A stretch of DNA of 64,000 nt from Luzula sylvatica (lineage: Eukaryota; Streptophyta; Magnoliopsida; Poales; Juncaceae). The translations under genes and the position numbers were made by a program. Location: NCBI GenBank assembly GCA_946800325.1, contig OX326958.1, positions 7,264,001-7,328,000 of the forward strand, written 5' to 3'. This document shows, in pieces, positions 11,634 to 24,419 of this stretch. The first letter of the stretch is position 1. Every line of letters begins with the position of its first letter. The notes under the pieces are model-generated. The model made no database searches and was not told the DNA's origin. It saw only the letters and a program-made list of their open reading frames with translations.

Positions 11634-12684
11634 ATATATTAATTATTATTAGCAACCCAATTAACACTTTTGGATATTAATTATTGATCAGTTTTTTTTA
11701 TATCTATTTTTGTTATTCAAATTTATCCAGATTCAGAACTTCATATTTTTTTTTACACTATACATTTTACCATTAGATACTTTTGTATTTTCTCACATTA
11801 CATATTTTCATATTTTCTTTCATATTTTCGTGTTATGTAAATTAGTAAAATTTAATAAAATAAATATTTATATCTCGAAACTAGTGGCAAATCAAAAACC
11901 ATGTCCGTGTCTAGTTTAAAATTTCGCTCAAAACTCAAGTTTAAAATTTCGTATAAAATTTCCTTATAAAACGGAAATATCAATTAATATACGTTAGCAT
12001 TAATGCATTTACTATCTAATGACAACACTTCAATAAATTGAGGTATTTATATATTTTTATTAATAAAGGTCGAGGATATATTAAGAGGATAAATAATTTT
12101 TTCATTCATAAAATGTTGCAAGGTAAATTAAGCAAAAAAAATACAATTGGATCCAGATAAATATGTAATCATGATTAGATAACAAATTACTAGTTAATTA
12201 GCTCCAAACATTTAATCAAATGATAACATTAACAAGAACACAACACACACACACACACACAAATTCTGAAGAGAATAACTGCAAGTAATATTATGATGTA
12301 TGCAGTCACTATCAACGTGGGAGTTATTAACTGAAAGTACGGATCACTTGACACGTCTCACGTTATTTATAAAACAGAAAATTATGGAATCTTGGTTCAC
12401 GATGGACCGTCTATAAAATAACTCATTATTCTTCGCAAACCATATCTCCGATTTATCCTCCTCCTAAAATTCAAACGGGGCAACGGCTTTAGTGAAGCCA
12501 TTTTCCTGAATTGCCCTCTAAAGATGTGATATTACTTTGGTGGGGTTACTGGTTAGTTGAGTCCATATTTGGCGTCTCACAAAATCTGGATATAACTCCT
12601 CCATAACTCAGCAATTAACCGGATTTCTCGTTAATTGGGCCGTACGGTAATATGAATGTTCTTATTTTGTTGGGGTTATCAGTT
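11634..12684. repeat. duplicated non-coding flank
   Basis: Non-coding sequence shared with 45030-45825 and 46710-46900 and, in part (11715-11950), with 47250-47490. It includes a CA microsatellite at 12241-12261 that is much longer in the second copy. Phrases such as TCTTGGTTCACGATGGACC also occur in the promoter regions of clade-1 loci, so this is probably duplicated SINA-like 5' flank. Confidence 0.5.
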
Positions 12685-12811
12685 ACGTTGCACGGATACG
12701 AATGCGGGTATCGTATTCGACACGATACGAATAAAACGATACGGTAATTTTTAAAAAAATATGAAATACAATATGTCTATTATATATAATATTTTGTTAT
12801 TTTATTAATTC

Positions 12812-12907
<96 letters not shown>

Positions 12908-13110
12908 TTTATATATTATATATTTGACATAAAATATATCTAAAATTTGTTTTTACAGAAATGATTTTATTTTTATTTTTCAAGTATATTTATATATACG
13001 TTAGAAGTATATGTTATTATTTTAAAATAAAATATTCCGATATGTCACGTGAAGTATCGGATACGTATTCGACGAATATCGAAAACGATACGGCTTGATT
13101 TTTGAAGTAT
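12685..13110. repeat. GATACG-family dispersed repeat
   Basis: Starts at TTGCACGGATACGAATGCGG and ends near ACGATACGGCTTGATTTTTGAAG, with an AT-rich centre containing the TA microsatellite 12816-12902. Related copies are at 8815-8915, 27765-28075, 33670-33780, 34378-34940, 44330-44430, 46905-47245 and 47640-48035. The GATACG clusters at both ends are in inverted orientation, suggesting a non-autonomous inverted-repeat transposon family. Confidence 0.6.
12816..12902. repeat. TA microsatellite
   Basis: Uninterrupted TA dinucleotide run of roughly 85 bases inside the GATACG-type repeat. Confidence 0.95.
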
Positions 13111-16100
13111 TCCGCAAAATATATTTTATTTTTTTTTGGAAATTCGTGTTTAACAGGCAAGCGACTGAAAGGACAGTCCTATGCAGGCCTATTAATGTGC
13201 ACTCTGATCAATCCTGATTAATGAGACTATGATCTATGTTTGAATTTTGAATCCAGCTTTCAAAGGTCCCATTAATTCAGATATTCCCTACATATAGTCA
13301 TATCAGTGTAATTTTCAACATCAAAACTCGATTTTGTTAATGGTGCAGGAGGTTGTTCTTTAGGAAAAAGGTGGATCTCGATGAATTTTAATTTTCCCCG
13401 CACCTAGTAGAGCGGTATGTTTAGTTTTCTTCTGACGCAAAATGCTCCTAATGTTAATTGGGAGACGATACGATATGTTTAGAAAGTAGAAATTCAATGA
13501 TTTTTTTCTTATGAATGCCGGATTTTTTGCTAGTTTTGGTTATTTATAAATTGATTGTTTTTGTTAATTTCGATTTCCGGATAGATTTAATAATTAATAA
13601 AGACACATAAGGGATAAATAAAGGCAATTAAGGAAGAAGAGAATCAGAAGATTTAATTGTTGGCAACAATGTCTATTTTGGATATGGGTATGTTTACTAG
13701 GTAGTAATTCAATAATTTTGTCATAGATTTGTTGGCAACTAAGACGTGATGACATATTAATTTATTATGTTTTTCTACATATCATAATTCTTTTAATTAG
13801 TTTTTTTATTTTTTTGTTCTCGGATGACATGTCATTTGTGTAAGGGCCATGGGCATATATTTAGATTTTAATCAATTTTCTGAGAAGTTGTAAGAATACA
13901 GGGTGATCTACACATTCCAAAAAACTGTCAATAGTATAATTTTATGTGTATCTCTATAAATTCAAAATATTATATCTACCCCAAAAAATAATAAAAATTT
14001 TCTTTAGTGCACCAAAAGTTTTTCAACTGTTGGTTCCCTTGAATTGAAATGTCCAGATTAAATTAACAAAACGACTCAATTTATTCAGCCGGCCAAAATC
14101 TCTATTCAGAATGTTACAAGTTTTTACCAATATTTTACAAAGAGGATAAAAAGACAATAATATTATCTTTCCGGTCACGCGTGGGTAGGGGTGTCAATGA
14201 GACGGATATTGTCCGAATCGATCCGAAATGTATCCGAAAAAATATCCGGATCTGAAATAAAATATCCGGGTCTGAAAAAATATCTGGATCCGGCGGATTC
14301 GGAATCGTATCCGTTTTTACGGATATGGATCCGGATCTAGAAGTTAATTTTTGATGGATCCGGATACTATTCATATCCGAATTTTTTTTGTAAACGGATA
14401 ATCGTTTTGTTGAAATAATGATTAAAATTATAGTAATACCAAATAAACAATAACTAAAATTGAAGAATAATAAATATGTTAAAAAGTTTTTTGTAAAATG
14501 ATAGATATTTTTATTAACTAAAATTGAAGAATAATTATCCAGACAAACTAATACCAATCAATATTAATACGTATAGAGGTGTCAATAGGATTGGATTCTT
14601 GTGAGGATGAATCAATATAAGAACAAAAATAGAGGGACATATTAACTAAATAATGTTTTTTCTTTGTATTTTAAAAAGAAAAATATGACAGAGGCCATAC
14701 TTGTTTAAGCAAGGACATGGAATCGTGCTAATAAATTATGGAAAAAATATCAACGTTAGAATTAGATTATGATAATGTTAGGATTAGTTTTGTTAGATAT
14801 TATTATTGTTATAATAGGATTAGAATTGGATTAAGTTATCTTAGATCAATAGATTTTATGGCTAACTTGTTTGAATTGGTGTTTATATGTACCAAGTTAG
14901 TAACTTAGTATTTCAAATGTCCCTAATCAGTTTTTAATATAAATTACAAAAAAAAGTTTGTAAGGTAGTATGTATTCATTAATAATTTTTAATATAAATT
15001 ATATGTAATCAAGTAATTCAAATGTCCCTAATCAATTTGGTAATTATAGGATAAACAAATATGATTGAATATTTGGAATGATTTGCATGGAGTCATTTAT
15101 GTCCCAACTAGTTCGGGATTTAATTTTGTCATTAAGTTGAATATGTGCATTAAATGATTTAGGAATTGTTTGGGCAATTGTTTGGATTACCGAGTATGAA
15201 TTTTATGATTAAATTTGAAAAGTTAGGTTTGATTTTATGATTTAGAAATTATTTTGATGATAATGGATTTACTTTGATGTTTTGGATATTTCGGCTAGGG
15301 TGTTTGATGATTTTGGGGTGTAGATTATACTTGTTTATTATTATTATTTTTTTTAAAGTTTTGAACGTGCTATGTAAGTTCTATTATGAATTAAATAAAC
15401 TGATTTTTTGTTAATATAAATTGTTCGGGTCTCATTCTGAAGGTTTTTTTTTAATAAAAGACATAGCCTTTCGATATATAGAAATAAAGAAAAATTCGTA
15501 CAATAATCATGAACATGTTGTTCATGTAGTATATATGTACTAAATAAAATAAAAAAATTTGGTTATTGTGTTTATTAACTCAAATTTATGTAGTTATTGA
15601 ACATAATCAGACAGTTCATTAGAAAGTCCATTAAATTAGGCATAGTTAATTAGGCATTTAATTATTTTGTTAATTCAATGGGAAGTTAATTGGACCCAAA
15701 ATTGGTTACCTATATACGAAGGTCCAAGGAGGACCGAATTCTATGAATTATTATTTTGTTAATTGAACGGACTATCAATTGGATCAAAAGATTTATTGGC
15801 TTTGAGCAGCCTAATTAACAACTAAAAATATTAATCCTACTAATATATATATATATATACTGAAAATTATATAGTAACAACCCGGGAGTATATAGGGACG
15901 TATTCCCTATTCTTCTATTTCTTTTTCTTCACTTGCGGAATGGGCCTATTATACTGACATCGCAAATTAATATATTCTTTGTGAAAAAAAATGCGTAGAT
16001 CAAAAAATTATATATTAACCTTGATTATAGTATACACATATTTAATAGTTGACATTCAAGAACATTATATTGACAAGGAATCGTATATGGACATTGAAAA

Positions 16101-18399
16101 AGGGATATTCATAGAAAATGATATATCAACATTACCGTCAAATGTGAGTGAAAATAATATATTAATAAAAAATACATATATATTAACAACGAAATATTGT
16201 ATAATATACTAACAAAGTTTGTGATGCTATGACCGTTGATCTATTTTATCAGAGGCTATGATTAAATAAAAAAACACACGCTATCTTTGAGTCATTTTCT
16301 CTGACCCTTCTCTCTCTCTTCGATGTACCTCGGTCCGGACCAAGCGAAAATGGCTGCCTGTTGCGTCTTCCTTCTCCACGAGTTTCTCTCTTCACAAGTT
16401 CTATGGCGACTCAAGCCATTTCTCAGGCGATGGTGATTCACAGCATATTGTGAATCCACGACCCGATGCTCTCTCTTCTCTTCTCTGTGGTCGAGAATCA
16501 CCCCCAAGTACAAGGTTGCTGACGACTGCTAGAACTTGGCGACGATCCATAAATGATTGGATGCGAATCCACTTCGAACGGTGATGCCCCCTCTCTCTGA
16601 TGACGATGGTTAGAACTTGACGACGGCTGCTGGAGCTTGGAGCCTGACATTACCTTCGACGCCACAGAACTTGAATTTTGCAGAATCCTAGAATCCACAG
16701 TAAGTGCCAGGTCAAATTCATCTAATTTCTTCAATCTGATGTGCAGAAAAAAAAATTACTTTTGTAATTTGATGCCTTCAAATTAACTGATTTAATAAAA
16801 TATAGCAGCACATCTCTCAAACTCTTTTACATGCAACACTATTCAATCTACACAATTGGATAATTGCAAGTTCCTGTCTTAACAAAATGCTTTTAAATTA
16901 TCAGGAAATTGGTGCTAATTGATGCTAATTTTGTATAGATGTGACTAATTATAAAAACTCAAAAGGTAGATTTCACTATCTCCTTTTCAAAATCGCAAAT
17001 TACAATTTCACTAAAATCTAATTTTTTGTTTGAGTATAGGGTTTTTCAGAAATTAAATTGGGGACCATCTTCAACAGCCTTGCTTGCATTAATGGGTATG
17101 CATAAAATAATCTCAACACAATTTATTATCATTTACTATATCTTAATTCAATTGTCTTTGAATTATTTTTGAAGTATAGGGTTTTTGAATTATTTTTATT
17201 TTGTTTTTTTAGCTTCGAGGCTGATCTAGGAGACAAGGGAATCCAGGGTCGACAAGATTCATGGTTATGTACAAGATTTTTATTTTTACGGGGTGATTTT
17301 GTATATATAAATAAAGAGGGTGTTCTCGAATATGAAATTGTATTTGTTTTATTTTGTTTCAGCATACGATATACATGATAATAGAGCCAATGCAGGTGTT
17401 CTTATGAGGTCCTTTAATTGATATTTTGTCTTGTTTTTTTTTTAATTATTATGTTAGTAAATTTTTGCCCTAAATGACAACAAATTGTCTTCGAATGAAA
17501 TTGTGTTATGGTGTTTTATCATTACTAGTAATACCTTTGACAATAAATTGTCCTCAAACATAACCTTCGCTTCTTTACAGCATACTTGACAAAAATCCCT
17601 ACATTTTAATTGTACAAGAATCATCAACATCATCAAAGTGCTTACAAATTTCATTACAATTATAACAAATCAATCCATTAATACAAATCACTTCATTACA
17701 ATTCTATAACATAACCTTCACTTGACATACATATAATTTACAAATATAAATCCGTACAAAGAAGACACGATCATAACTTTAAACCCTATTTCTTTTGCTT
17801 TTTACATAATTCATCCACAAGTCTGTTTATCAACCTCGAGCATTTTGACTTCGAACAAAACCTGAAAAAAAATAATCTCTGAATTAACAAAATCGACACC
17901 AATTCACCTAAAATAACAAAAAAACTCGTAATCGAAAACTAGGTGTGAATGAAATAGAACTAACCTCTAAATTGAACTGCTAGAGGCCCCAGCATGAGAG
18001 AACGAGGGGGGGAATTGTTCGATCGTCTGATATGGCACTCAATCCGGACAATGATGGCAGAAGCTATCGGCGGCGAAAAAATAATTCGACCATTTCAACT
18101 TCCAAGTACTACTTCAACCTGAGATATATCTCCAAAAAAAAAAAAAAAAAAAGTAAGTCATTGTAATATATAAAGCTAAATTAACCAAATTAACAATAAT
18201 CAAGTCATAAATAACCAAATTATGCCTTAATCTACTTCAATTTACAAATATTTTAGCCATATTAAACCAAAATTTAACCATTCATATCCCTAATTCAGTC
18301 CCAATTTGCCAAATTATCTACAATAAATCCTAATTCAACTGTAATGATTGGATTCAGCTCTAATTTTCAAAAACTTGTTGCGTATTTATGTTTAAGCAG
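13111..18399. other. long gene-poor region
   Basis: AT-rich. It contains a GGATCC/ATATCCGG-rich low-complexity patch (14185-14390) that begins GGGGTGTCAAT, and a segment (15559-15662) that recurs at 32797-32910. A GC-richer stretch at 16290-16700 and another near 17960-18130 have broken coding-like character, but I could not identify a protein. No complete gene is visible. Confidence 0.45.
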
Positions 18400-19935
18400 G
18401 GCTTTTCAACATTTAAAATCCTAAATGACTCTAATTGGACCACAAGCGCATGGTATTCGTTGAGTACGTTAGGGGTCGATCCACAGAGAGGGTTGAGTAC
18501 TAGAGGCGATTTCTGATTCGCAATTCGAATCGATCTAAAACTGATGTTTGTTGGTTGATTTGGGACAGATTTTAATGGAAAAAGAAAGGTTTTTAATATA
18601 GGAGAGGGCTCTAGGGTATTCGGGTTCTACTTGGATGATTTGGTGTGTTCTAAAGGTTGCTAAACGCTCTCTCAAAATCTGACTTTGGTGGAGGTGTTAT
18701 CCAATTCTTCCTAGACCGGCTCTCGCTCGCGACTAGACGTATCCAACCTAAACACTCTTGCTCTCGCTGACTATGCTTAAGAAAGACCCGTTACGCTCTA
18801 TGATAATCCTATAATCCCGTGGGTGACGTGTACCAATGTTCTTAGAATACAACGGTCCAAGTTTGTGCATTTACAATCTGGTTTCTCACTCCGCTCTCGC
18901 TTCGCAAGGTTAACCTAAAACGATCTTAACTACTTGGTTTGACTGGTTTATTTGAGGGCTTAAACAATCCTAAACGTCCACTCTCGCTACTTAGTCAAGG
19001 ATGTCCTAACCTATGTCACTTAGGCTGGCCTAAATGCGTACAAACGGTAAATTAAGACGAATAATATCAAGGCACAAAACACAAATCAAATCTGAAAGAA
19101 ACAAAGCATATAATACTACCAAAACATCGCAAGTACTAATGAACCCTAAACCCTAGATAAATATTTAGCTACTCATGTTCGACAACAAAACAAATCTAAA
19201 TATCAAATACATCATAAAACTAAACACGAGAAAGAGTGAACCGATTTGTTGACGAACGTCTTCTTCTTCGTAAACTCCTGCTCCTAAACGACGTGATCTT
19301 CTTCGATGGTTGACGGCTGCGGAAAGGTGTATGAGGCGAGTGGAGAAAGAGGAGGATGAGAGGTGGATGGTGGCTGGTGAAAGGATGAAAATTGGAGATG
19401 AGAAGGTAACCCTAGCAAAGGCAGCGGTAGCCTTTTATAGTCGATGACTAGGGTTAGGTCACATCATACATGGCTGTCGAAAGTTGGCCCATATCAGGGT
19501 CTGGGCCACGAAATATGAGGTGTGAATTATGCAATCTTTTAGAGGATTCCTTCCTGAAGTTATGGCAACTTGAATCACCAAATTTGGAGTTACCAATCAA
19601 AAGATATGGCCATTTTATTACTTGCCAAATTCTGAGATTCTGCAGCTTCTTTCCATTTTTTAATCTTCCAACAATAGTTGCGATTTTGGCTTGTTTTGCA
19701 CTGTGAAAGCTTGGAACGGTGCCGAGACCCTTGATACTTGCATTTCTTCACTTCTAGAGTCTTTTTATCTTGTATTGTATCCAAATCTGCAAATATAATC
19801 AAACAAGATGCCAACGAGCAATTCTCGTGGTTTTGTTAGTATTTTAACGTTTAAGAGTTTATTTAGTACAATTTATAAAACGTTTTAAGTCCGGATGAGT
19901 GCGTAAAAATGTATCATATTCACACTCATCAAAAC
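18400..19935 (-). mobile_element. probable solo LTR or LTR-like element
   Basis: On the minus strand the segment starts around TGTGAATATGATACA (about 19927). It has a promoter-like CTATAAAAGG box (19434-19443) followed by a CT-rich leader, and continues about 1 kb with evenly spaced AGCGAGAG-type motifs to CTCTGTGGATCGACCCC near 18480. That organisation, and the closing phrase before ACTCAACGAATACCATGCGC, resembles large LTRs of plant retrotransposons. There is no gag-pol coding sequence and no second LTR in the window. Exact ends and target duplication were not found. Confidence 0.45.
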
Positions 19936-20654
19936 TAACCTCGATTAAGTCCATTTTGTCTAATTTGTTAACCCTTATTTGGGAGTCCCAATCAATCTAA
20001 TAAAAAACGATACATAAAAGAATGATCACCCTCATGTTGGGTTCTGCGAGCGAGACTGCAAGATTATGAGAGAAATAAGGATTCCTAGGGTTAGGGCTAC
20101 CTGGACATGGAGAAGGGCCTCGCCAGATTCTGCATCGATCCAAATTAGCTTGTTGTCATTGTTAATTATATATTAAATATTAAATATTGTGTGTTTAAAA
20201 GATACACATGGTGCTTGTCGAATATGTGTGAAATACTCCACGTGACGTATCAAATTATTTTCTATAACAAAAATTTATTTATATATAATAATTATTCCGA
20301 TTTTAAGTACTTATTACAAGAATATATAATATTTCGCACATTTTACATAATTGAATACAAATATATATTATAATTAATAAAATATTACATATAACAACAA
20401 AACATACCCTAAGATATGTATCGGTACAATATAAGATATCTTACATTAAAATTAATGTGTATTCAATTTATATCATTGAAAAAGTTCAAAATATTGATAC
20501 ATTCTTGTAAAAAAGCAATAGTCAAAATATTGATTGACTGAGATTTTTTATCATTGAAAATATCTGTGAAGCTCCACAATTTTCATTGAAAATATCTGTG
20601 AAGGGGGACTTGAGATTTTATCATTGAAAATATCTGTGAATATATAACATATAT
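19936..20654. other. intergenic with a small triplicated motif
   Basis: AT-rich. Near its end TCATTGAAAATATCTGTGAA occurs three times (about 20560, 20582 and 20621). No gene is visible. Confidence 0.5.
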
Positions 20655-21300
20655 TTCGGGCCGGAACCCGGAACCCGGAACCCCCCCCCCCCCACCACCC
20701 GGGGCCTAAACCCTAAACCCCCCCCCACCTGCCCCCCCCCCAGGCCCGGCCCCCCTTTCGGGCCTGACCTCCCCCCCCCCCGAGGCCCCGGCCCCCTTTC
20801 GGGCCTGACCTCCCCCCCCCCGAGGCCCCGGCCCCCTTTCGGGCCTGACCTCCCCCCCCCCCGAGGCCCCGGCCCCCTTTCGGGCCTGACCCCCCCCCCC
20901 CCCGAGGCCCCGGCCCCCTTTCGGGCCTGACCCCCCCCCGAGGCCCGGCCCCCTTTCGGGCCTGACCCCCCCCCTCGAGGCCCGGCCCCCTTTCGGGCCT
21001 GACCCCCCCCCGAGGCCCGGCCCGGACCCCCCCTCCCCCGAGGCCCGGCCCCCTTTCGGGCCGGACCCCCCCCCTCCGAGGCCCGACCCCCTTTCGGGCC
21101 GGACCCCCCCCCCCCGAGGCCCGGCCCCCTTTCGGGCCGGACCCCCCCCCCCCCGAGGCCCGGCCCCCTTTCGGGCCGGACCCCCACCCAGGCCCGACCC
21201 CCTTTCGGGCCGGACCCCCCTCTCGAGGCCCGGCCCCCTTTTCGGGCCGGACCCCCCCTCCCGAGGCCCGGCCCACATTTCGGGCCGGACCCCCCTCGCC
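20655..21300. repeat. C-rich hairpin tandem array 1
   Basis: About 14 units of roughly 35-45 bp, each a run of C residues followed by GAGGCCCGGCCCCCTTTCGG and GCCGGA or GCCTGA. In most of the distal units CCGGCCC and GGGCCGG are perfect inverted repeats around a short CCTTTC-type loop, so each can fold as a hairpin; the proximal units carry GGCCTGA in place of GGCCGGA and pair less well. The minus strand has repeated G-tracts of 7-13. Open frames on the minus strand encode only Gly/Arg/Pro repeats and are a by-product of base composition. Two telomere-like CCTAAACCCTAAACCC units sit at 20705-20720. The array lies in otherwise AT-rich DNA and has a paralogue at 38634-39085. Confidence 0.93.
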
Positions 21301-23222
21301 TCCTTGCTTGTACCTGAAAAATACAAGTAAAACATACAATATATACAAAAATACATATGTACACCTACAACATACACACAAAGATCACATACACAGAGAC
21401 ACACTTTTACATATTTAACATACACAGACACACACTTATAAGAAAAATTGTCCTTTTGCAAGAGAGTTCGGTTTGTTATCATCATAAAACCCTGTAGTTT
21501 GACTTTGTTCATTTCGTTTCTTGTGGGATCTTTTCATTACTTTCTTCATTTCAATACTTGTGAGTTCATAGCCAAACCTGTACATACAAATGAGAGAATA
21601 AATTAGGAAGATATAATCCATAAATAAGCAATAACAGTAAGTTTTCTTTTTATCAAAACAGAAAATGAAGGTGTTTATATTTAGCATTTTACAAATCAAG
21701 AGGATTAAGAATATTCCAAATTCAAGGCTTATTTTTGCTATTTTTTGTAAATAATATTCCAAATTGAAAAGAAAAAGTTTGGGTGTTAAGTATCTTCCCT
21801 ATTAAAAAGGACTTTGGGCAAATCATTCATATAAATCAGAGGCTTTTGTGCTTATTACCCAAAATGGATAAGTAACCACGTAATTAACATGAGCCGTGGA
21901 TTATCATCACATAATTGGAAAATTGCAAAAATCAAAAAAAAGTTTTTGTGTTTTTTGAGAAAATGGCCCATAGTCCATAGACCTTTAATATAACAGATAA
22001 ACTCAAAAGTAAAAGTAGAGATGAGAACAAAAACAAAATAGACAGCACTACTGACCCAAAAGGGGGACAACAAGAAAAGCAGCAGTAAAAAGAAAAAAGA
22101 TAAGGCCAATATTTAGGATGTAATCAACGAGAAAGGAGTACCTAATACCTATGACTATTTAGGATGGATGAGGAGAGGAGTTCCATTAGCGCTGGACCAG
22201 GCTAGGAGGCCAAGCATGGTGGTCTGATAACCTTCTTTGAAAGGATCTCGACACCACTTCTCCCTTGTGAAGGCCTGATTCTTCGAAAGCACCTTTGAAA
22301 GGATCTTATCTCGACGCCACTTCTCCCTTGTAACAAGTGTTAGAGAGCCTTGGAAGAGGAGAGTAAGCCAAGCGAATGAGTGGAATAGGAATACCCCTCC
22401 ATTAATGGAGGACAAAGAGAAGCAGAGAGCTGTGGAAAGAGAAAAGAAAAGAGATCTGGGAAGAAGCAGATGGGAGCGGGCGAATGGGGAAATATATAGA
22501 GAAGGGCGAGACCGATCCAAGGATCTCCAACGGTCCAATTTCCAACGTTCGAATTTCCAACGTTCGAGAAAAACCAGGATCGTCTCCAGTTGTACGGAAC
22601 TGGATGAATTAAGACTAAGAGCCCTTCGCGATATATATATTATGCTTTCAATTTTCGATACCTGTACTCAATTCCTTCACGAAGCTTCTCTCTCCTCGCC
22701 TCTCCCTCCCGTCAGAAATCCGTTTCTATTAAAATATGCAAGATCCGCCTCAAGGCTTTCTTCATCGGCTTCTTCACTTGGGGATATTGTTAGATCAGGT
22801 TTGGTTGTTTCTCTACAATCAATTGGGTTTTTATCGACAAAAATACAGTATTCAATTCATTTCGTTTTTAGTTTCAGAATTTCGAGCTGAAAATTTCTGA
22901 AATTGACAGTTCTTTCTTTTGTTTAGGAGATTACTGATGTTAAATTAGTATATTTTGAGTCAGTGATCTGAATTGTTTGTGTATTGTGCAGTCAGTGATC
23001 CGAATTGATTTCTTAGTAACATAACTTGCTAATTAACTACTTATTTCGATCTTCTATTATTTCTTTTCTTATGATTACTCGATATTTTATTTTACAGGAT
23101 TCGTTCGCAATCGATCAATCTTGTCGCACCTGCTTCTAGAAGTGCGCGATTTCACGATTTAAATTCATTTGTACGTAATTAGTGAATTTCTCGGTTTTTG
23201 AATTTGTAACTTGTTTTATAAT
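20655..23222. repeat. segmental duplication U, copy 1
   Basis: From the C-rich array through GCCTCCTTGCTTGTACCTG, CAAGAGAGTTCGGTTTG and GATCTCGACGCCACTTCTCCC to TAACTTGTTTTATAATC this block matches 38634-41140. Differences include several indels and an additional tandem duplication in the second copy. At the right edge copy 1 continues into an ACT-domain-like exon, whereas copy 2 switches to block S. Confidence 0.9.
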
Positions 23223-23328
23223 CCAGTTGGAGAAAGATGGAGTTCCAGTGCTGGCGGAACTAATCGATCAAGATTCCGACTCGGATGCAACAATTGTTCA
23301 ACTCAATTTTGGTGATCGTTTGGATCCA
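22642..23328 (+). pseudogene. ACT-domain (ACR11/12-like) gene fragment
   Basis: Three coding-like pieces lie in order. An ATG at 22642 opens 52 codons rich in Ser, Leu and Arg that look like a chloroplast transit peptide and end at a GT donor (22798). A weaker piece follows the acceptor before 23100. The segment 23227-23328 reads VPVLAELIDQDSDSDATIVQ followed by LNFGDRL, matching what I know of the start of the first ACT domain of plant plastid ACR11/ACR12-type proteins (IDQDSDPDAT...FGDRLG). The following ACT-domain sequence is not found, and frames beyond 23330 do not continue it. I infer a 5' gene fragment, probably non-functional. The duplicate at 40.4-41.1 kb lacks the ACT-like exon. Confidence 0.45.
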
Positions 23329-24419
23329 GTAGTTATTATCACTTACTAATTTCCTCTCCATTTCTTATTATCTTTCGTTTTCATTTCAGAGTAATATATA
23401 TATGTGTTTGTTTTATTTTGTGTTAGTATTTCAATCAAGTACTAACGGCTGTGATTGAGGTACTGGACGACGAGTTGAGCGATCAGTGAGAGAACTTGCT
23501 CTTTCCCTCCTAATCGAAATGGTTCAAAATCAGGTTAATTAAATATCTTTTTTATTTGAAAATCTTCTATCTGTGGAACGAGCTTAATTTGTTAATTCAA
23601 TTCAGGCCCTTGAATTCTTTCATTTTCGCAACTTTTCATCTCTCTTTTTCCCATTTTTAGGGTACAAGTTTCTAATGAAGCACACCAATGTTTAACAAAG
23701 GTACTACAAAAAATAATAATATAAAACTGTTAAAAATAATAGAGAGAAATTTCGTAAACTGTTAATATTAATCAGGTTAATTAAATTTACAAAAAGACCC
23801 CTTCATTATCAGAAATTAGTGGAAAAGAAGCCCCTTCCTTCAATATCAAATCTCATAAATGGAGGGGCTTTTCGTCAATTTCCAATAACACAGGGGCTCA
23901 TTTGCAAATATTGAGTTTGATTTATTTTGATTCATTATTCTCTTATTTGGTAATTAGCATGTTAACACTAAAAGTCTGGGAAAAACAATTTAGGGCTCCA
24001 AGGCCTTTAATCGAACAGGTTCGTTATTATTTCTCCCTTTCCCTCTCTATTCGCGGAATTTATTATTTTGATTGCTATTCGCTTTTTTAGATTTATGCAA
24101 AGAGATCCATGGAGTTTTGTAATTAAATTGTTTGTTTGTGTAGGTGTGATGCTTAAGAACTCGAGGGTCACTATGCAAATGAGTCTCGAGGAGATAAGTT
24201 CATCATAAAATTCTTTTTTAAATATATTTGATGTATACTCACGATTATTTTCTTTTTTTGTAAATTTCACAGGCTAGCAATTAGCATAGGGATATTATGA
24301 TATTTAAAATTTTGATTGGGGTAAATTCAATACTTCTAAGAGGGTTAATTTAGCATTTCAGACTTTTTAGCTGGGACCCACATGGGTGCATCAGGCTTAG
24401 CTGGTATTGGTTCGTTACT
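23329..24419 (+). other. unidentified exon-like pieces
   Basis: Short coding-like stretches are bordered by plausible splice sites: about 23430-23488 (FNQVLTAVIEVLDDELSDQ then stop) and about 23958-24018 (TLKVWEKQFRAPRPLIEQ followed by a GT). I cannot assign them to a family. They may be remnants of one or more gene fragments captured beside the ACT-like exon. Confidence 0.3.

Noticed and set aside
12816..12902. AT-rich origin or matrix attachment site
   Set aside because: It is a pure TA microsatellite; nothing beyond base composition supports a function.
20621..21512. Three long minus-strand open frames rich in Gly, Arg and Pro
   Set aside because: They lie over the C-rich tandem array and are open in all frames only because the repeat has no stop codons. 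The array copies change frame freely between duplicates.
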